Shown here piece by piece: positions 12,452-22,892 of a stretch of 64,000 nucleotides of DNA (its first letter is position 1; every line of letters begins with the position of its first letter). This stretch comes from Pelecanus crispus (Eukaryota > Chordata > Aves > Pelecaniformes > Pelecanidae): NCBI RefSeq assembly GCF_030463565.1, contig NC_134643.1, positions 125,408,309 to 125,472,308 of the forward strand. Direction: 5' to 3'. Both the position numbers and the translations under genes were made by a program. The notes under the pieces were generated by a model, which was given only the letters and a program-made list of their open reading frames with translations, was not told the origin of the DNA and made no database searches.

Positions 12452-12519
12452 GCGGTCACGCCCACGCCCCGCCCCCCCCGGCGCTAGCGCCGGGGGGGGC
12501 GGGGCGTGGGCGTGACCGC
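12452..12519. repeat. perfect 68-bp palindrome upstream of GET1
   Basis: The two 34-base arms are exact reverse complements with no spacer; the axis is between 12485 and 12486 in the centre GCGCTAGCGC. Each arm contains an EGR1-type site (CGCCCACGC at 12459-12467, GCGTGGGCG at 12504-12512), an SP/KLF GC box with eight consecutive C or G, and an outer GGTCACG/CGTGACC. The right end is 17 bp before the GET1 ATG, so it is in the 5' UTR or at the start site. If transcribed it would fold into a very stable hairpin. Confidence 0.95.
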
Positions 12520-12536
12520 CCGTGGAGGCGCGCGGC

Positions 12537-12626
12537 ATGGCGGAGAGCGGCGCCTGGCTGCTGGTGCTGAGCTCCGTCTTCCTCTGCAACGCTCTCAAGA
12601 TCCTGCTGCCCTCCTGCTCCTCCGTC
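12537..12626 (+). CDS. GET1: GET1 exon 1
   Basis: Thirty codons starting MAESGAWLLVLSS, ending at a GTAAGT donor (12627). Holds the first membrane segment. Confidence 0.95.
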
Positions 12627-15600
12627 GTAAGTGGCGTCACCGCGCCCGCCCCGCCCACCGCCGGCCGGGGGAGGGCGAGCAGCGGCGGCCCCGTTACTAA
12701 ATGGGGGTCGCGGCCGAGGGCGAGGCCGCGGGACGTTACGGAGGCCCTCGCCGAGCGCCCGGGTGTTTGGCGGAGGTGGCGTCACCCCCGCCTGGCAGCC
12801 GAGGGATGAGGTGGGGGGGGAGCGGTGCCGGTTCGGGAGGGCGCCCGGCTGTACCCGTAGGGCATTCGACTGGCAGGGCCTGCTCCTGCTCCTGGCCTTG
12901 GAAGAGGGGAAGCTAGAGAGGCTGATACTGGGAAGAACTGGAGATGATGAAACCCAGCAGTGTGACGGGGGTGACTCCAGCAGCCTCGATTAAGCAGGTC
13001 TTTGAAGCAAGATTCTGGGTCATCAGTGTCTTAAATGATGCTCCTGAGGCTCCAGCCCTTAGGAGATTGCAGGGAATATAAAGGACAGCTTTGCTCGGTC
13101 TTCCATGTTTTCAGCAGATAGCTGGAGACCCCCGTTGTTGAGAAGGAAGATCAGTGGATACAGAGATTGAGGAGTTAGGCATCACAGGAGAAAACCTTAA
13201 GTCGCAATCACTAATCAGGATGCCCCCTGGTCCGATCTTAAGCGTTTCTGTGGAAGTATGGATAACAGAATTATGGACCAGTAAACTCTGTGACTGCCAA
13301 ATAAACTTACATGTGAGCAAGCCTGTTAAAATATCTGTCATTCTGCTCTTCCATATAACTAACTTCACTGTCACACAGATCAGTGCACACTGTTTGACAA
13401 TGGATAAAAATCCTTTAAAACATAAATTACTCTTAGCAATTTGGGACGTTGAACTCGGTGTTACTATAGATGACTTATGAAAATCTCCGCTCGACTTTCT
13501 GCTGTGTTTCCTGACAGAAAGTAGTGTAATGTTCTCATTGACTGCAGTACTGAGAACATCATTTGTGGGGAAAAAATTACATGTGTCTTCAGAAAGCTAG
13601 AAAGATTTGCTAAGGAAGAGCAAGGAAAAGATTTCATGTTCTTTGTATCTTCATTTCTACAGTAAAGGGAGTTCAGGAACCAACAAGCAGGTGGTGCTTT
13701 GTGAAAAGAAAGTAAGAAAGTAAAAGAAGGGGAGAAATGTTTGCTAACATGATGTCTGATTACCTCTTTACATTTCTGCCAGTAGGAAATAATTTTAGCC
13801 AAGAAACCAATAAGATGTTATAAGAAAACCGCATTTAAATGCAGTTTTATTTTAAATGCGTTTAAACACATGGGTAAGATGTAAGAAAAATAACTAATGC
13901 AAATTTGTGTTTCTGTCTTTGAGGCAGCGGTAAGATACTGCACTAGATGGATCACAACTCTCAGCCAGTATGGCAATTTTTGTGTTTCTAACAGCCCCCA
14001 GACTAGGCAGTCGGTAATCTAGAGGAGTGATTCCCGATTGGTGAGCCATGCATTATTGGTGAGGTCTAAAGCTGAGCTTCAGTGAATAAAGTTTCCACAT
14101 TGGTTAGTTTAGACCCTTGCTGAAGCTGCTGGAGCTGGAGATGGGAATGATGAATGAGTAAAGGACGTTGCTGGAGCTGGCAAGAGTTGTGATGAAAAGG
14201 AGTGATTCCCTGGTCCTTCCTGTCCTGCACGTGTCGGGTGCTTGTCATCCAGGCAGTGCATGGTGAGAACTGTGAGGAGGGAGGACAGCGGTTCAGCTCA
14301 GGCTGCGGTGGCATGCAGGGCCTGGGAGGTTTGAAAGGTCTCAGAAGGCAGCGTCATCGAGAGTGGGGAGATGAGGAGACAAAAGCAGAAACAGAGAAGG
14401 AAAAGGCAGTTAACCATAGTTAGAAAAGTTGAAAATCACTGCCCTACAGGGACGGTAAAACCCTTTTTTGCTTGCCTCGGTGAGAAGAAGAGACTGAAAA
14501 ATCTTTGGCTTTTAGAACGTGCTGCAACTGTTAAGCCTAGGTTTTCCTGTGTCTTGATGAAAGGGCCTTTTTTAATGGGAGGCTTTCAAGTATGTAAACA
14601 GGAGATCATACTTTATATGTATTGAAGAAAATCGGTGGAATTCTGGATAAATAACTGATACCATTTCTTTACTTCTTAGATATCCAGATTGTTACAAAAG
14701 GATGCAGAGCAGGAATCCCAAATGAGAGCTGAAATTCAGAACATGAAGCAAGAACTCTCAACCATTAGTATGATGGATGAGTTCGCTAGATATGCCCGCC
14801 TGGAAAGAAAGATTAACAAAATGACTGACAAGCTTAAAACTCACGGTAGAGTGCAATGTTTACTTCCTTTTCTAGTTTCTGAAAAACATTTTGTCAAGAG
14901 TGTTTCCAATTTTAAGTATATTTCTCCTTCAACTTTCTCCCCCTTCTCCATTTCCAGTGTTTCCTTCTTTTTTTCTTTCTTTCTATGTTTTTTTTCTTTG
15001 AGCTTTTTGGGGAGCTTGCCTTTGTCTTTCAATTGTGCATAGTTCTGCGTATACTGATAAGGGAGTGATTTAGATACAAAATTTTTCTTACAGGGAATTC
15101 CCTGGGCTCCACTGTGTAATTATTTACTCTTTATCAGTGATGCTTATCACTGAATCATGTTTTGACTAAGTTGAGGAAGTCCTCTGCTGCATATCTTCAC
15201 TGCAGAAGGATGCGTTGCTTGGTTGGGTACTACGAAATGCTATAGAGAAAGTGTTGATCTATAAGGTAACCAGGTGACATCTTTCCTGTCATTTTGCAAT
15301 CCTGTTTGATCTTCTGCAGCAGCTTTTGCGATAAAGCTGTAGTGCTTTGCCTCAGTTAGGATTTTATAGTAGTGTAGTCCATCATCTCATGGTAGAAAGT
15401 ACGCATAAACCTTTGGCACCAGAGCTTTTGGTCTTGTCTTTGCCTAAACTCACTAACTGATCTTAACAGGGTAGGCGACTACTTGCTTTGTCTGCCGCCT
15501 CTGTGCAGAATGGGTGGATGTTTATAGGCTCCTTGCTTGGAGAAAGGACAATATTTACAACTGGCAGTTTTGGATTGCTTTCAGTAGTGTAATTCTTAAC

Positions 15601-18600
15601 CCAATAATTTCAATTCAACTAGATTTGAGTAGTTTACTTAGCAACCAACAACATTGTTTTAGAAAACTTTAGGCCACCGTTAACATTTGAAGATGTGCTA
15701 TCTTCACTGGACTTCTTTATATTGGTCTGAGGTACTGTAACAGAAGGAAAAATAGGGATGAGAAGCTTTAATACTGAACCTGACCAAGATTCATTCAATG
15801 AAGGAACAGTCTTAACTGTGTTCCTGAATGAAATAAGGCAAAAAGCACATCTGTTAGAGCCATCATTCTGCCCTTTTAGGAAAGGGAGAAATTTATTCTA
15901 TGCTTCATCTGAAGCAGGTTCTCAAGTTAGTGACCACTGTGACTATTCTCATTTGGGAATAGTGTCCTTGATTACATGTGACGTTTCGCTGTCTAGGATA
16001 TCAGTGTTTTGCAACTTTTCGAGGTAGTGTTAATAAGAAGCTACAGTGCGATATGGACCTAGCACTTTCTTGCAGAAGGGTACTTTCAATATAGCTGTGA
16101 GTCATTTGAAAAGAAATTTTTAAACAGTGTAATGTCCTGATTTGAAGAGTGAAATATTAATACATTAATAGTTTTATGTAAGTATAATTCACCATTATAA
16201 ATAATGCAGAGTATTTTTTTTTAACAGTGAAAGCACGAACTGCCCAATTAGCCAAAATAAAGTGGGTTATAAATATTGTGTTCTACATCTTACAAGTAAG
16301 TACATATTTTATTGTGAATACAAATTACTAAACCAGATCCTCAGTAGCGTTACAATTCTCTCCTGCATTTATTGGCTGATGATTAGTCACACAGGTGTTT
16401 GACATTCCAATGACAGAGTGCATGCCAAACTGAAACAGTTTCTTGAAATAGAAGGGAGAGATGTTGCTGATAAGGTCTGGTAGTTGTGGATGGAAGGAGT
16501 TTTGAGTTTCATTTTAGCTCTGTGTTTCTGGTTTTGAGATGACAAGATAGAAGTTTGTCTTAGCTCTTTCATCGCTTTTTTTTTTTTTCATTTATATATG
16601 GCACTGGACCCAGGAAGGTTCTGATACCTGTACATATATTTTGCTTATGGTTTTGAAAACAAAATGTGCTTTTGATGAGGATGCCAATCTCTACTTACAC
16701 CTGCCGCACATTTTGCCACAGTGCCTCATCAGATTGTCTTCTGTAGTTCAGACCTGATGACAAAGAATTGTCTGCTAATAAGGACAACAGTGGTCAACCT
16801 GAAGATAGCTTTAGGGTGATGTTAAAGCTAGTTGGATTCCTAGCAGGCAAGGATTATGGTTCAAAACAGTCATCAGAATTTAACAGTTACTATGTTTGCC
16901 TATGCTAGTCTTGAACCAGGGTCTCAAAAGAAAGCAGTATTTTCCGGCGTCTCACTGCTACTTCTTAATATTGTGTATGAAGTTAAGGTCACACTAAGTT
17001 TAAAAATATTTGGAACTTGCTTAAGAACAATGTAAAACCACAAAGAACTATTCCCTTTAATTAGAGTTTGTGATTTACTGCTTCCAAATAGCAGTGGAAA
17101 TGTCCTTTGATGTGTATTATTATCCAAGCTAATAAAAATTTCCATTCCAGGCTGCCTTGATGATCTCTCTCATTTGGAAGTACTATTCTGAGCCAGTTAC
17201 AGTGCTTCCAAGCAAATGGCTTGCTCCGCTGGAGCGCTTGGTAGCCTTTCCTACGGGGGTGGCAGGTAAGGACTGTGCAGTAATAAAAATACATTTCCCA
17301 AGCCCGTGCAGATGCTAACAATGTAGTGATGAAGAGCATATGTAGATTAAAAGCACTGCTTCTGTACGTTTCTTCTAACTCCCTTAACACAGGGAGGAGT
17401 TTCAAACATTTGATTAGCTGTTTCCTGTGTATTGAATTCTTGTTTCTTTAACTGTCAATGAAATTGGCGATTTGTCGTTTTCATTTCTTCTCAAACAGAG
17501 CAGATTTATCTATATGGAATAGACCCTGGCAAAGATTTCAAATCAGAAATATGTTTGTATTAAGGAGTCCACTGAAGTAGCAGAATTGGGTTTAAAAATG
17601 GGCAAACACTTCATAGGTCTGTATCACGTACATGTGTTTCTTATAAATTGCTGGGGTTTCGTAGTAGAGTAACTCCAGAATGATTTAGGTATGCTCTCTC
17701 TTGGCATTTTGTCTTGTCTGTTCCCACCCTTTTTCCCATCACACTTCTGTTGCATTTTTACCTACTTAAATCCTTTTCTTTTGGGCAGTTTAACGAATTA
17801 ATGATCAGAACAATATCACAGGTTGTAGATATCTGTTTCTGAGTGAAAAGTGTGCTGGCTCTGTGCTAACGGGATAAGTAGACAGGCAGAATGACAGGAC
17901 AATGTAGTGTGGAAATTTACCATCAAGCTAAAACGCTGCTGGTAAATTCCCATGTTAGGCTTGTAAGTCCCAACTGCCTTAGAAGGAATTCCAAAATATG
18001 TTGTTGGAATTGTATGTTGTTATATCTTTAATGGCTCTCTAGAGAGGGATTTGTATCCAGCAAGCTTACCGGACAAGAGAAGAGTCTGCTTCTGTGCAGG
18101 GTGGGGGAATAGTCCTTGGAAGACATTTATTTAAACAGCATTTGAAGGGATTTAAAAAGGTTCACATCCATGCCTGCCTTCAGATCTCCTTTTTTGTCTT
18201 GGCTGATAATCACAATAAAGAGATCGCTTTTGAACTCTAGGTGATAAACACAAAAATGTCTAAAAATCACCAAAAAGGTAGTTTCTTCACATGCGCGCTG
18301 TGAATAGCTATGTATTCCAGGATACTGTGTAGCATGATTCTATGTAGCCTGCAATATGGATGTGCTGTGTATGACAGTCAGGGCACACCTGTATTCCATC
18401 ATACCAATGCAAGTTTCTGTGCTGCTAGTTTGAATGACCAGACCCTTTAAAAGAGCAGCGCAAGGCACCCGGGTCAGTAGCGAAGGTCTCTGTAGCATTT
18501 TTCTACATAGCTGTATGAGGAGCAAGAGGAAAGGAGAGAAGTATGGATTTAATACTTTTAAAAAGGCTGGTGTAGATTTCGGGGGAAATTTACTTTTTAC

Positions 18601-19039
18601 CTATCTGAAATCTTGAATTTAGGTTCTAGCAAAGTATTCTGTTACTTGCCATGCCTTAGACATTTTCTGTTAGGTACATAGCGAATGTTTTTAGAAGCTA
18701 TGAGTTCTATATACTGCACTTTGGCTCATGTTTGGTGTTATTTGGTACTCTTTTCCCTGGACAATCTTCATGTTTCCTTGGGACCAGTGTGGAGTTAGCT
18801 GCCATCCCTTGAAGACATTTGTATATTAAAAGAAAGATGTTCTGTTCCTGTTCACCTTGTAACTCTTAACTTTCATTTTTTACACTTCCAGAGTTGTTTT
18901 CAGAAGCTTGTGTGCTTCAGGGTTATTGATGCAATGACTTAAATCGTGTTTTATATCTCTTTCAGGTGGTGTTGGAATTACATGTTGGCTTGTGGTTTGT
19001 AATAAAGTGGTAGCTATCATGCTACACCCTTTCAGCTGA
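12537..19039 (+). CDS. GET1: GET1 (WRB), guided entry of tail-anchored proteins factor 1 (5 exons)
   Basis: Five exons join in phase: 12537-12626, 14680-14845, 16228-16295, 17151-17265 and 18966-19039, giving 170 residues (human 174). GET1 and CAMLG form the ER-membrane receptor and insertase for the GET3 (TRC40) ATPase that delivers tail-anchored proteins. Visible parts: a first transmembrane segment (about residues 6-27, AWLLVLSSVFLCNALKILL); a cytosolic coiled coil (about 33-90) with MMDEFARYARLERKINKM, the GET3-binding region; a second membrane segment around residues 95-115 (VINIVFYILQAALMISLIW); and a third near the C-terminus (VGITCWLVVCNKVVAIML). The protein ends HPFS as in human. The start is fixed by the match to the human N-terminus after the first three to six residues. 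It shares a promoter with HMGN1 and converges on LCA5L. Confidence 0.97.
12627..14679 (+). other. GET1 intron 1
   Basis: First about 200 bases are still CpG-rich, the rest ordinary. No repeat family or additional exon recognised. Confidence 0.7.
14680..14845 (+). CDS. GET1: GET1 exon 2
   Basis: Acceptor CTTAG ends at 14679; reads ISRLLQKDAEQESQMRAEIQ and on to KLKTH, donor GTAGAG. Holds most of the coiled coil. Confidence 0.96.
14846..16227 (+). other. GET1 intron 2
   Basis: Contains a pyrimidine-rich C/T tract at about 14930-15010. Otherwise unremarkable. Confidence 0.7.
16228..16295 (+). CDS. GET1: GET1 exon 3
   Basis: Acceptor TTAACAG; reads (V)KARTAQLAKIKWVINIVFYI then LQ; donor GTAAGT. 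End of the coiled coil and start of the second membrane segment. Confidence 0.96.
17151..17265 (+). CDS. GET1: GET1 exon 4
   Basis: Acceptor CATTCCAG; reads AALMISLIWKYYSEPVTVLP and on to FPTGVA; donor GTAAGG. Second membrane segment and lumenal loop. Confidence 0.96.
17266..18965 (+). other. GET1 intron 4
   Basis: About 1.7 kb of AT-rich sequence; nothing recognised. Confidence 0.65.
18966..19039 (+). CDS. GET1: GET1 exon 5 (terminal)
   Basis: Acceptor CTTTCAG; reads GGVGITCWLVVCNKVVAIML then HPFS and TGA at 19037-19039. Third membrane segment. Confidence 0.96.
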
Positions 19040-20660
19040 AGGAATCCCAGTAATCCACGGAGTCCTCAACTGCATTTTCATTATCACTGTTTTAAAGGAA
19101 TTAAAAAAAAAAAAAAGGAACCATTGCCTTTCGTGAGACTAGGTCTGAGATGGTCTTTGTTCCTTCATTTGGCTATCAGCCAGCATTCCTTTTCATTTAT
19201 TTTATCTTTCCTTAGTTCGGTTTTCAGTTTGGTGGTCAGTTTTCAAAGAATAGCAAGGCTGCTTATAGAACCTCATTTTGTGTCTATTTCAACAAGTATG
19301 AACACTGATTCATGGCAGAATCGTAAGACTTTGTCATGCCATATATTCACCAACATCTAAAAGTGTCGGATTTGTATTTTTAAGTTGGAAGTACACTGGT
19401 ATTAGGAATTAATTTGAGAGCTTTGCTGTTTCTTTGCTGGATAATGTGGCAGTTTCACCCAAAGGTGGGATTATATTTGGGGACAAGTGGTACTAGAGGA
19501 TAGAGGTAGGTGGTTTGGTTGGCTTTGGGTAAAACAGAATTAGTTCCCTCCTTGTTATTTTTTACACTAGAATTGGTGCATTCTTGGGCTGTCTTAGAAA
19601 ATGTGTTAGTGATACATATGCAGAATCAACCCTTAAGAGACTCACTCAGTTGCCAAATACGGGACGGCTGGCTGCTTTTTCCTCCCTGAGTTTTAAAATT
19701 CATTGAACACTTGAATTTTTTCCTACTTTTATTGATACCTGTCCTTCCTTGACGTTTTTTCTGCTTCCCAAACTGAGTGAGGATCACTGAAACTATTTCC
19801 TTCCATGCTTTGGGAGAAAAGGTCTGGCCAACCTTCTCAAGCTCCATATTAAGAAAGAGAAAGTAGGAGACCAGCGTTGTTCCTTTAGAGGACTACATTT
19901 CTAAGGGCTTGAGTATATACTAACGACAGTCCAGGATAACTCGAAACAGCTATGTAACTGTAAAAAGGCAAATTAGTGATTTAAATGTCTAAAGTAGCAA
20001 GCAGGAGGAGGAGGGAAAACAATTTTCTCTTTTGGAGCCAATCCTTCTTGCTGTATTTAGGTACAGGAAACAGCCACAATACTTTGAATTTAAAGGCAGA
20101 CAGAATTCTTCCTGGTACCGTGCCTGTAGAACAGTGACGAAGTTGCGCTATCTTCCGTGCTACAGTGGTAGCAACCTACAGAGGTCTGCAACCCTGTCAT
20201 TGCTGCCCCGTAAGACAAATGGGTGGTTTATAAAGTTCTTGTTCCGCACCTTTTTTTTTTGGACAGGAGCCTGGACAAAGCTCTAGGGGACACCTTTCCC
20301 TCTTCTACTGGGCTTTGGCAATTCTGGTTCAGCTTCCCACTGCGTAGAGTGGAATGCATCTGTGCTGTTATTTCAGGTCCTTTGCCTTCCTGCAGGAAGG
20401 AGCTAGGGCCCCTCCTTAAGTAGCACTGCATTTAGATAACAGTTTAAAAGGTCATGAAACATCATGTGTGTGTATGTATATATGCATCAAATAGTTTGTT
20501 TTTTTTTTAAATGTTAATTTAAAAAAAAAAATTGGGTTTATATTAGGGATTACATTTAGCCAGCATGAAAACAGATGCATTAAGTATCATCAAGAAAAAA
20601 ATGTTGTGATTGAATGTTATGTGTTTTTATTAACAAAATAAAGCTTTTCAACCCATCTCA
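19040..20660 (+). other. GET1: GET1 3' UTR and poly(A) signal
   Basis: The canonical AATAAA at 20637-20642, followed by T-rich sequence, is the best terminal signal. That gives a 3' UTR of about 1.6 kb. An A run at 19099-19114 and a T/A run near 20500-20530 lie inside it. Earlier cleavage sites are possible. Confidence 0.65.
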
Positions 20661-21675
20661 AGTTTTCTAATCTGTTTTTCAATGTTAATTACAGTTTTCC
20701 TAAACACCCCCCCCCCCAAAAAAAAAAAAAACAAACCAACAACCCTCCCGCCATGTTCTTGCATAAGGAGATACGTTTGGAATCAACAAGCCTAATTTTT
20801 ATTTTTTTTTTTTTTTAAGTATTCGGGACAGATTATTTAACAATGACATTGGCATACTTCTGAATCTAAAGATGGGGCTAATGATATGTCTACTCTAGCT
20901 TGTTACAGAGTTTAACACTGTGAAGTCAAGAAAAGCAGCATCATTTAAAATCTTCACAATGGCATCTGCTGTTTATCCACGCTTAGCATGGGGTCACCAA
21001 ACACACAGTTTGTTGGCTGCTGTAGTCAAACGTTTGGGCGAGTCAGGGCAAAAAGGCTTTTGGTCATCTAGTCAGTTGAGATGGAAGTGCTGGATTATGT
21101 ATGCTTGGGACAGTGGTATCCCAAATTACGTAGTTTTGAGACAGCGGTAAAGGCATTGTAGAGGTATGGATAGTTCACAGAGGAGAAACACTCTTCTGGC
21201 CAAAGTCATTCTCTGAAGCCTGTCCACTGTACAGCTTAAGCACTACTTCAAGATAAACCTTTGAAATTTTGAAAAGAAATATGCGGCGAGTAGGTTCAGA
21301 TTGAAATGTCTTAATCACCTTTTGTGGTATAATTTTTTGAAGTTTTTTTTAAGTACTGCTGTCTTTTAAAATTAATAGAATACACATGGTTTTCCCTAAC
21401 TTCACATTCTAGCAGGCGTTTCATGGATTACTGTGAGGAACAAAACATAATCCTGCCCTCGCTTACATAACCTTAAACACAGGATTTTTAAAGGCTTTTT
21501 GAGAACTGGATATGCCTGACTTCTCCAAAACAATAGTTTACTCTTGCACATTCATCTTTGGATGTCAGCTGTGGAAGCTACCAGGCTTTGATACTTTGAT
21601 AAGTTCTAACAGTGGAAAAGAATGAAGCTTTAGAGCTTTGTAATGCTAGTGAAAACAATGTAATAGTAAATTATT
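20661..21675. other. short intergenic gap between converging GET1 and LCA5L
   Basis: About 1 kb separates the two 3' ends. It contains a C run followed by an A run at about 20705-20733 and a T run near 20800. No gene recognised. Confidence 0.6.
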
Positions 21676-22311
21676 TTTATTATGTGTGAATTCTGGAAGC
21701 TATTTCAGGAGTGAAGAAAATAAAAAATTATTTTCTTTTATTGCATTGTTGGTACTAACCCAATAATGAACCTTATAAAAGCAGATTGCTCGCTTCAGCT
21801 AGCTAACAAATAATCAGCTTCAAAATTCAAACTGCAGAGAGAATGCAAAAAACTGGAAATGACAAAACAAGGACTAACTCGGACACCTGATAACAGGTAA
21901 AAATGTCATAATTGTTAAGGCACTCTTACTAAGATGCATATGCATGCACACAGACCAAACACAGAAGAATGCTCTTTTGTGACAACTGATTTGACTATCA
22001 TTTTGGAAAAATCATCGAAAGAAATTCTCAGTACTTGTAAGATTTAGTATGCATTTAATGAGGGTAGAAAAAATGCTTTTTAAAAAAATGTTTTAAACAA
22101 TCCATATTTCTAGAGTAAAGATAAGTTGATGTGCTTAACTACATATCAAATAAAATAATTAGTTTGTGTATATTCCTGGCAATTTCATTAGTGTTAGATG
22201 CTTTACATTATAAACTAGTTAGCAGAGGTGGTTTGAAATTTGGCTTGCGTAATCCCGCGTCCCTTCACTTGTCTTCATTCCTCTCATGTTAGAACTTGAA
22301 TGGTTGTCTCT
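21676..22311 (-). other. LCA5L: LCA5L 3' UTR with candidate poly(A) signals
   Basis: Minus-strand AATAAA motifs are present at 21742-21737 and 21681-21676, about 570-640 bases past the stop. The tract is AT-rich with no repeat. Confidence 0.55.
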
Positions 22312-22892
22312 TCAAACACAGCCTGGTCCAAACAGTTCTTTCATAAGACTGTTTTTCCTGTCAGCAAATGTCATATGAGCGCAGCCTTCCGCTTCAGTGG
22401 AACCATCCTTCCGCCTCGTTTTGGTAACTTTACCAAAAGGTGGTTCATATATCCCAAAGGAATTTTTCACTTTTGATTCAGCTGTTTCACTGCAGTTGTG
22501 ACCCGCATGTCTATGGTCACAAAGACTGCCTTTTTTGGATTTTGTACCTGCTGTAGGAAGCCCATGATGCAAATTCTCAGTGGCTTCTGAGAATATGTAT
22601 TTTTTTTTCAGTCTAATGAGTGTTTTGTTTCTCGGACCTGGAGTTACACATTTACTCCCTGCCTTCTCACTGTTATTTAGCTGTTCATCTGGCTTTTTTA
22701 ATTCCTTTTCATATTCTCCCACTGCATCTTCCTCCTTATTGTTCTCTTTTACACTGTCACTTAGAGGAGTTTGTTCAGTTTTGATCAGTTTTTTCAGCTC
22801 CCGTTTAAGCAAATCTGTCTCCTTTTCTTCTTCTTTCATAAATTCCAAGCAAGAGTATTCTTCCATCAGTAGTCTGCCCTCCCTTAAATACT
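22312..22892 (-). CDS. LCA5L: LCA5L terminal exon
   Basis: Acceptor CATTCTAG (ending at 22893) with a good pyrimidine tract; the two bases AG complete a GAG codon split by the intron. The frame reads EYLREGRLLMEEYSCLEF, an acidic/lysine-rich stretch, FSEATENLHHGLP, FGIYEPPFGK and NSLMKELFGPGCV before TGA (22314-22312). The open frame extends upstream to an ATG at 22956, but that part is intron. Human LCA5L continues well beyond the equivalent of this stop. Confidence 0.92.

Larger units (their letters stand above)
11140..12800. promoter_or_regulatory. shared CpG-island promoter of HMGN1 (minus) and GET1 (plus)
   Basis: The ATGs of HMGN1 (11861) and GET1 (12537) lie 675 bp apart, head to head, in a very GC-rich island. 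Visible elements: the E-box palindrome GTCACGTGAC at 12385-12394; an inverted CCAAT box (ATTGG) at 12371-12375; two YY1-type AAAATGGCGG sites at 12319-12328 and 12348-12357; another CACGTGAC at 11421-11428 in HMGN1 intron 1; many GC boxes; and the perfect palindrome at 12452-12519. The layout is that of a TATA-less housekeeping bidirectional promoter. Confidence 0.85.

Noticed and set aside
10848-12809. Overlapping long frames across the HMGN1/GET1 promoter, the longest 438 codons
   Set aside because: Same GC-composition artefact; the real coding pieces are the short spliced HMGN1 and GET1 exons.
14689-15042. 117-residue open frame
   Set aside because: It is GET1 exon 2 read through its donor into intron 2.
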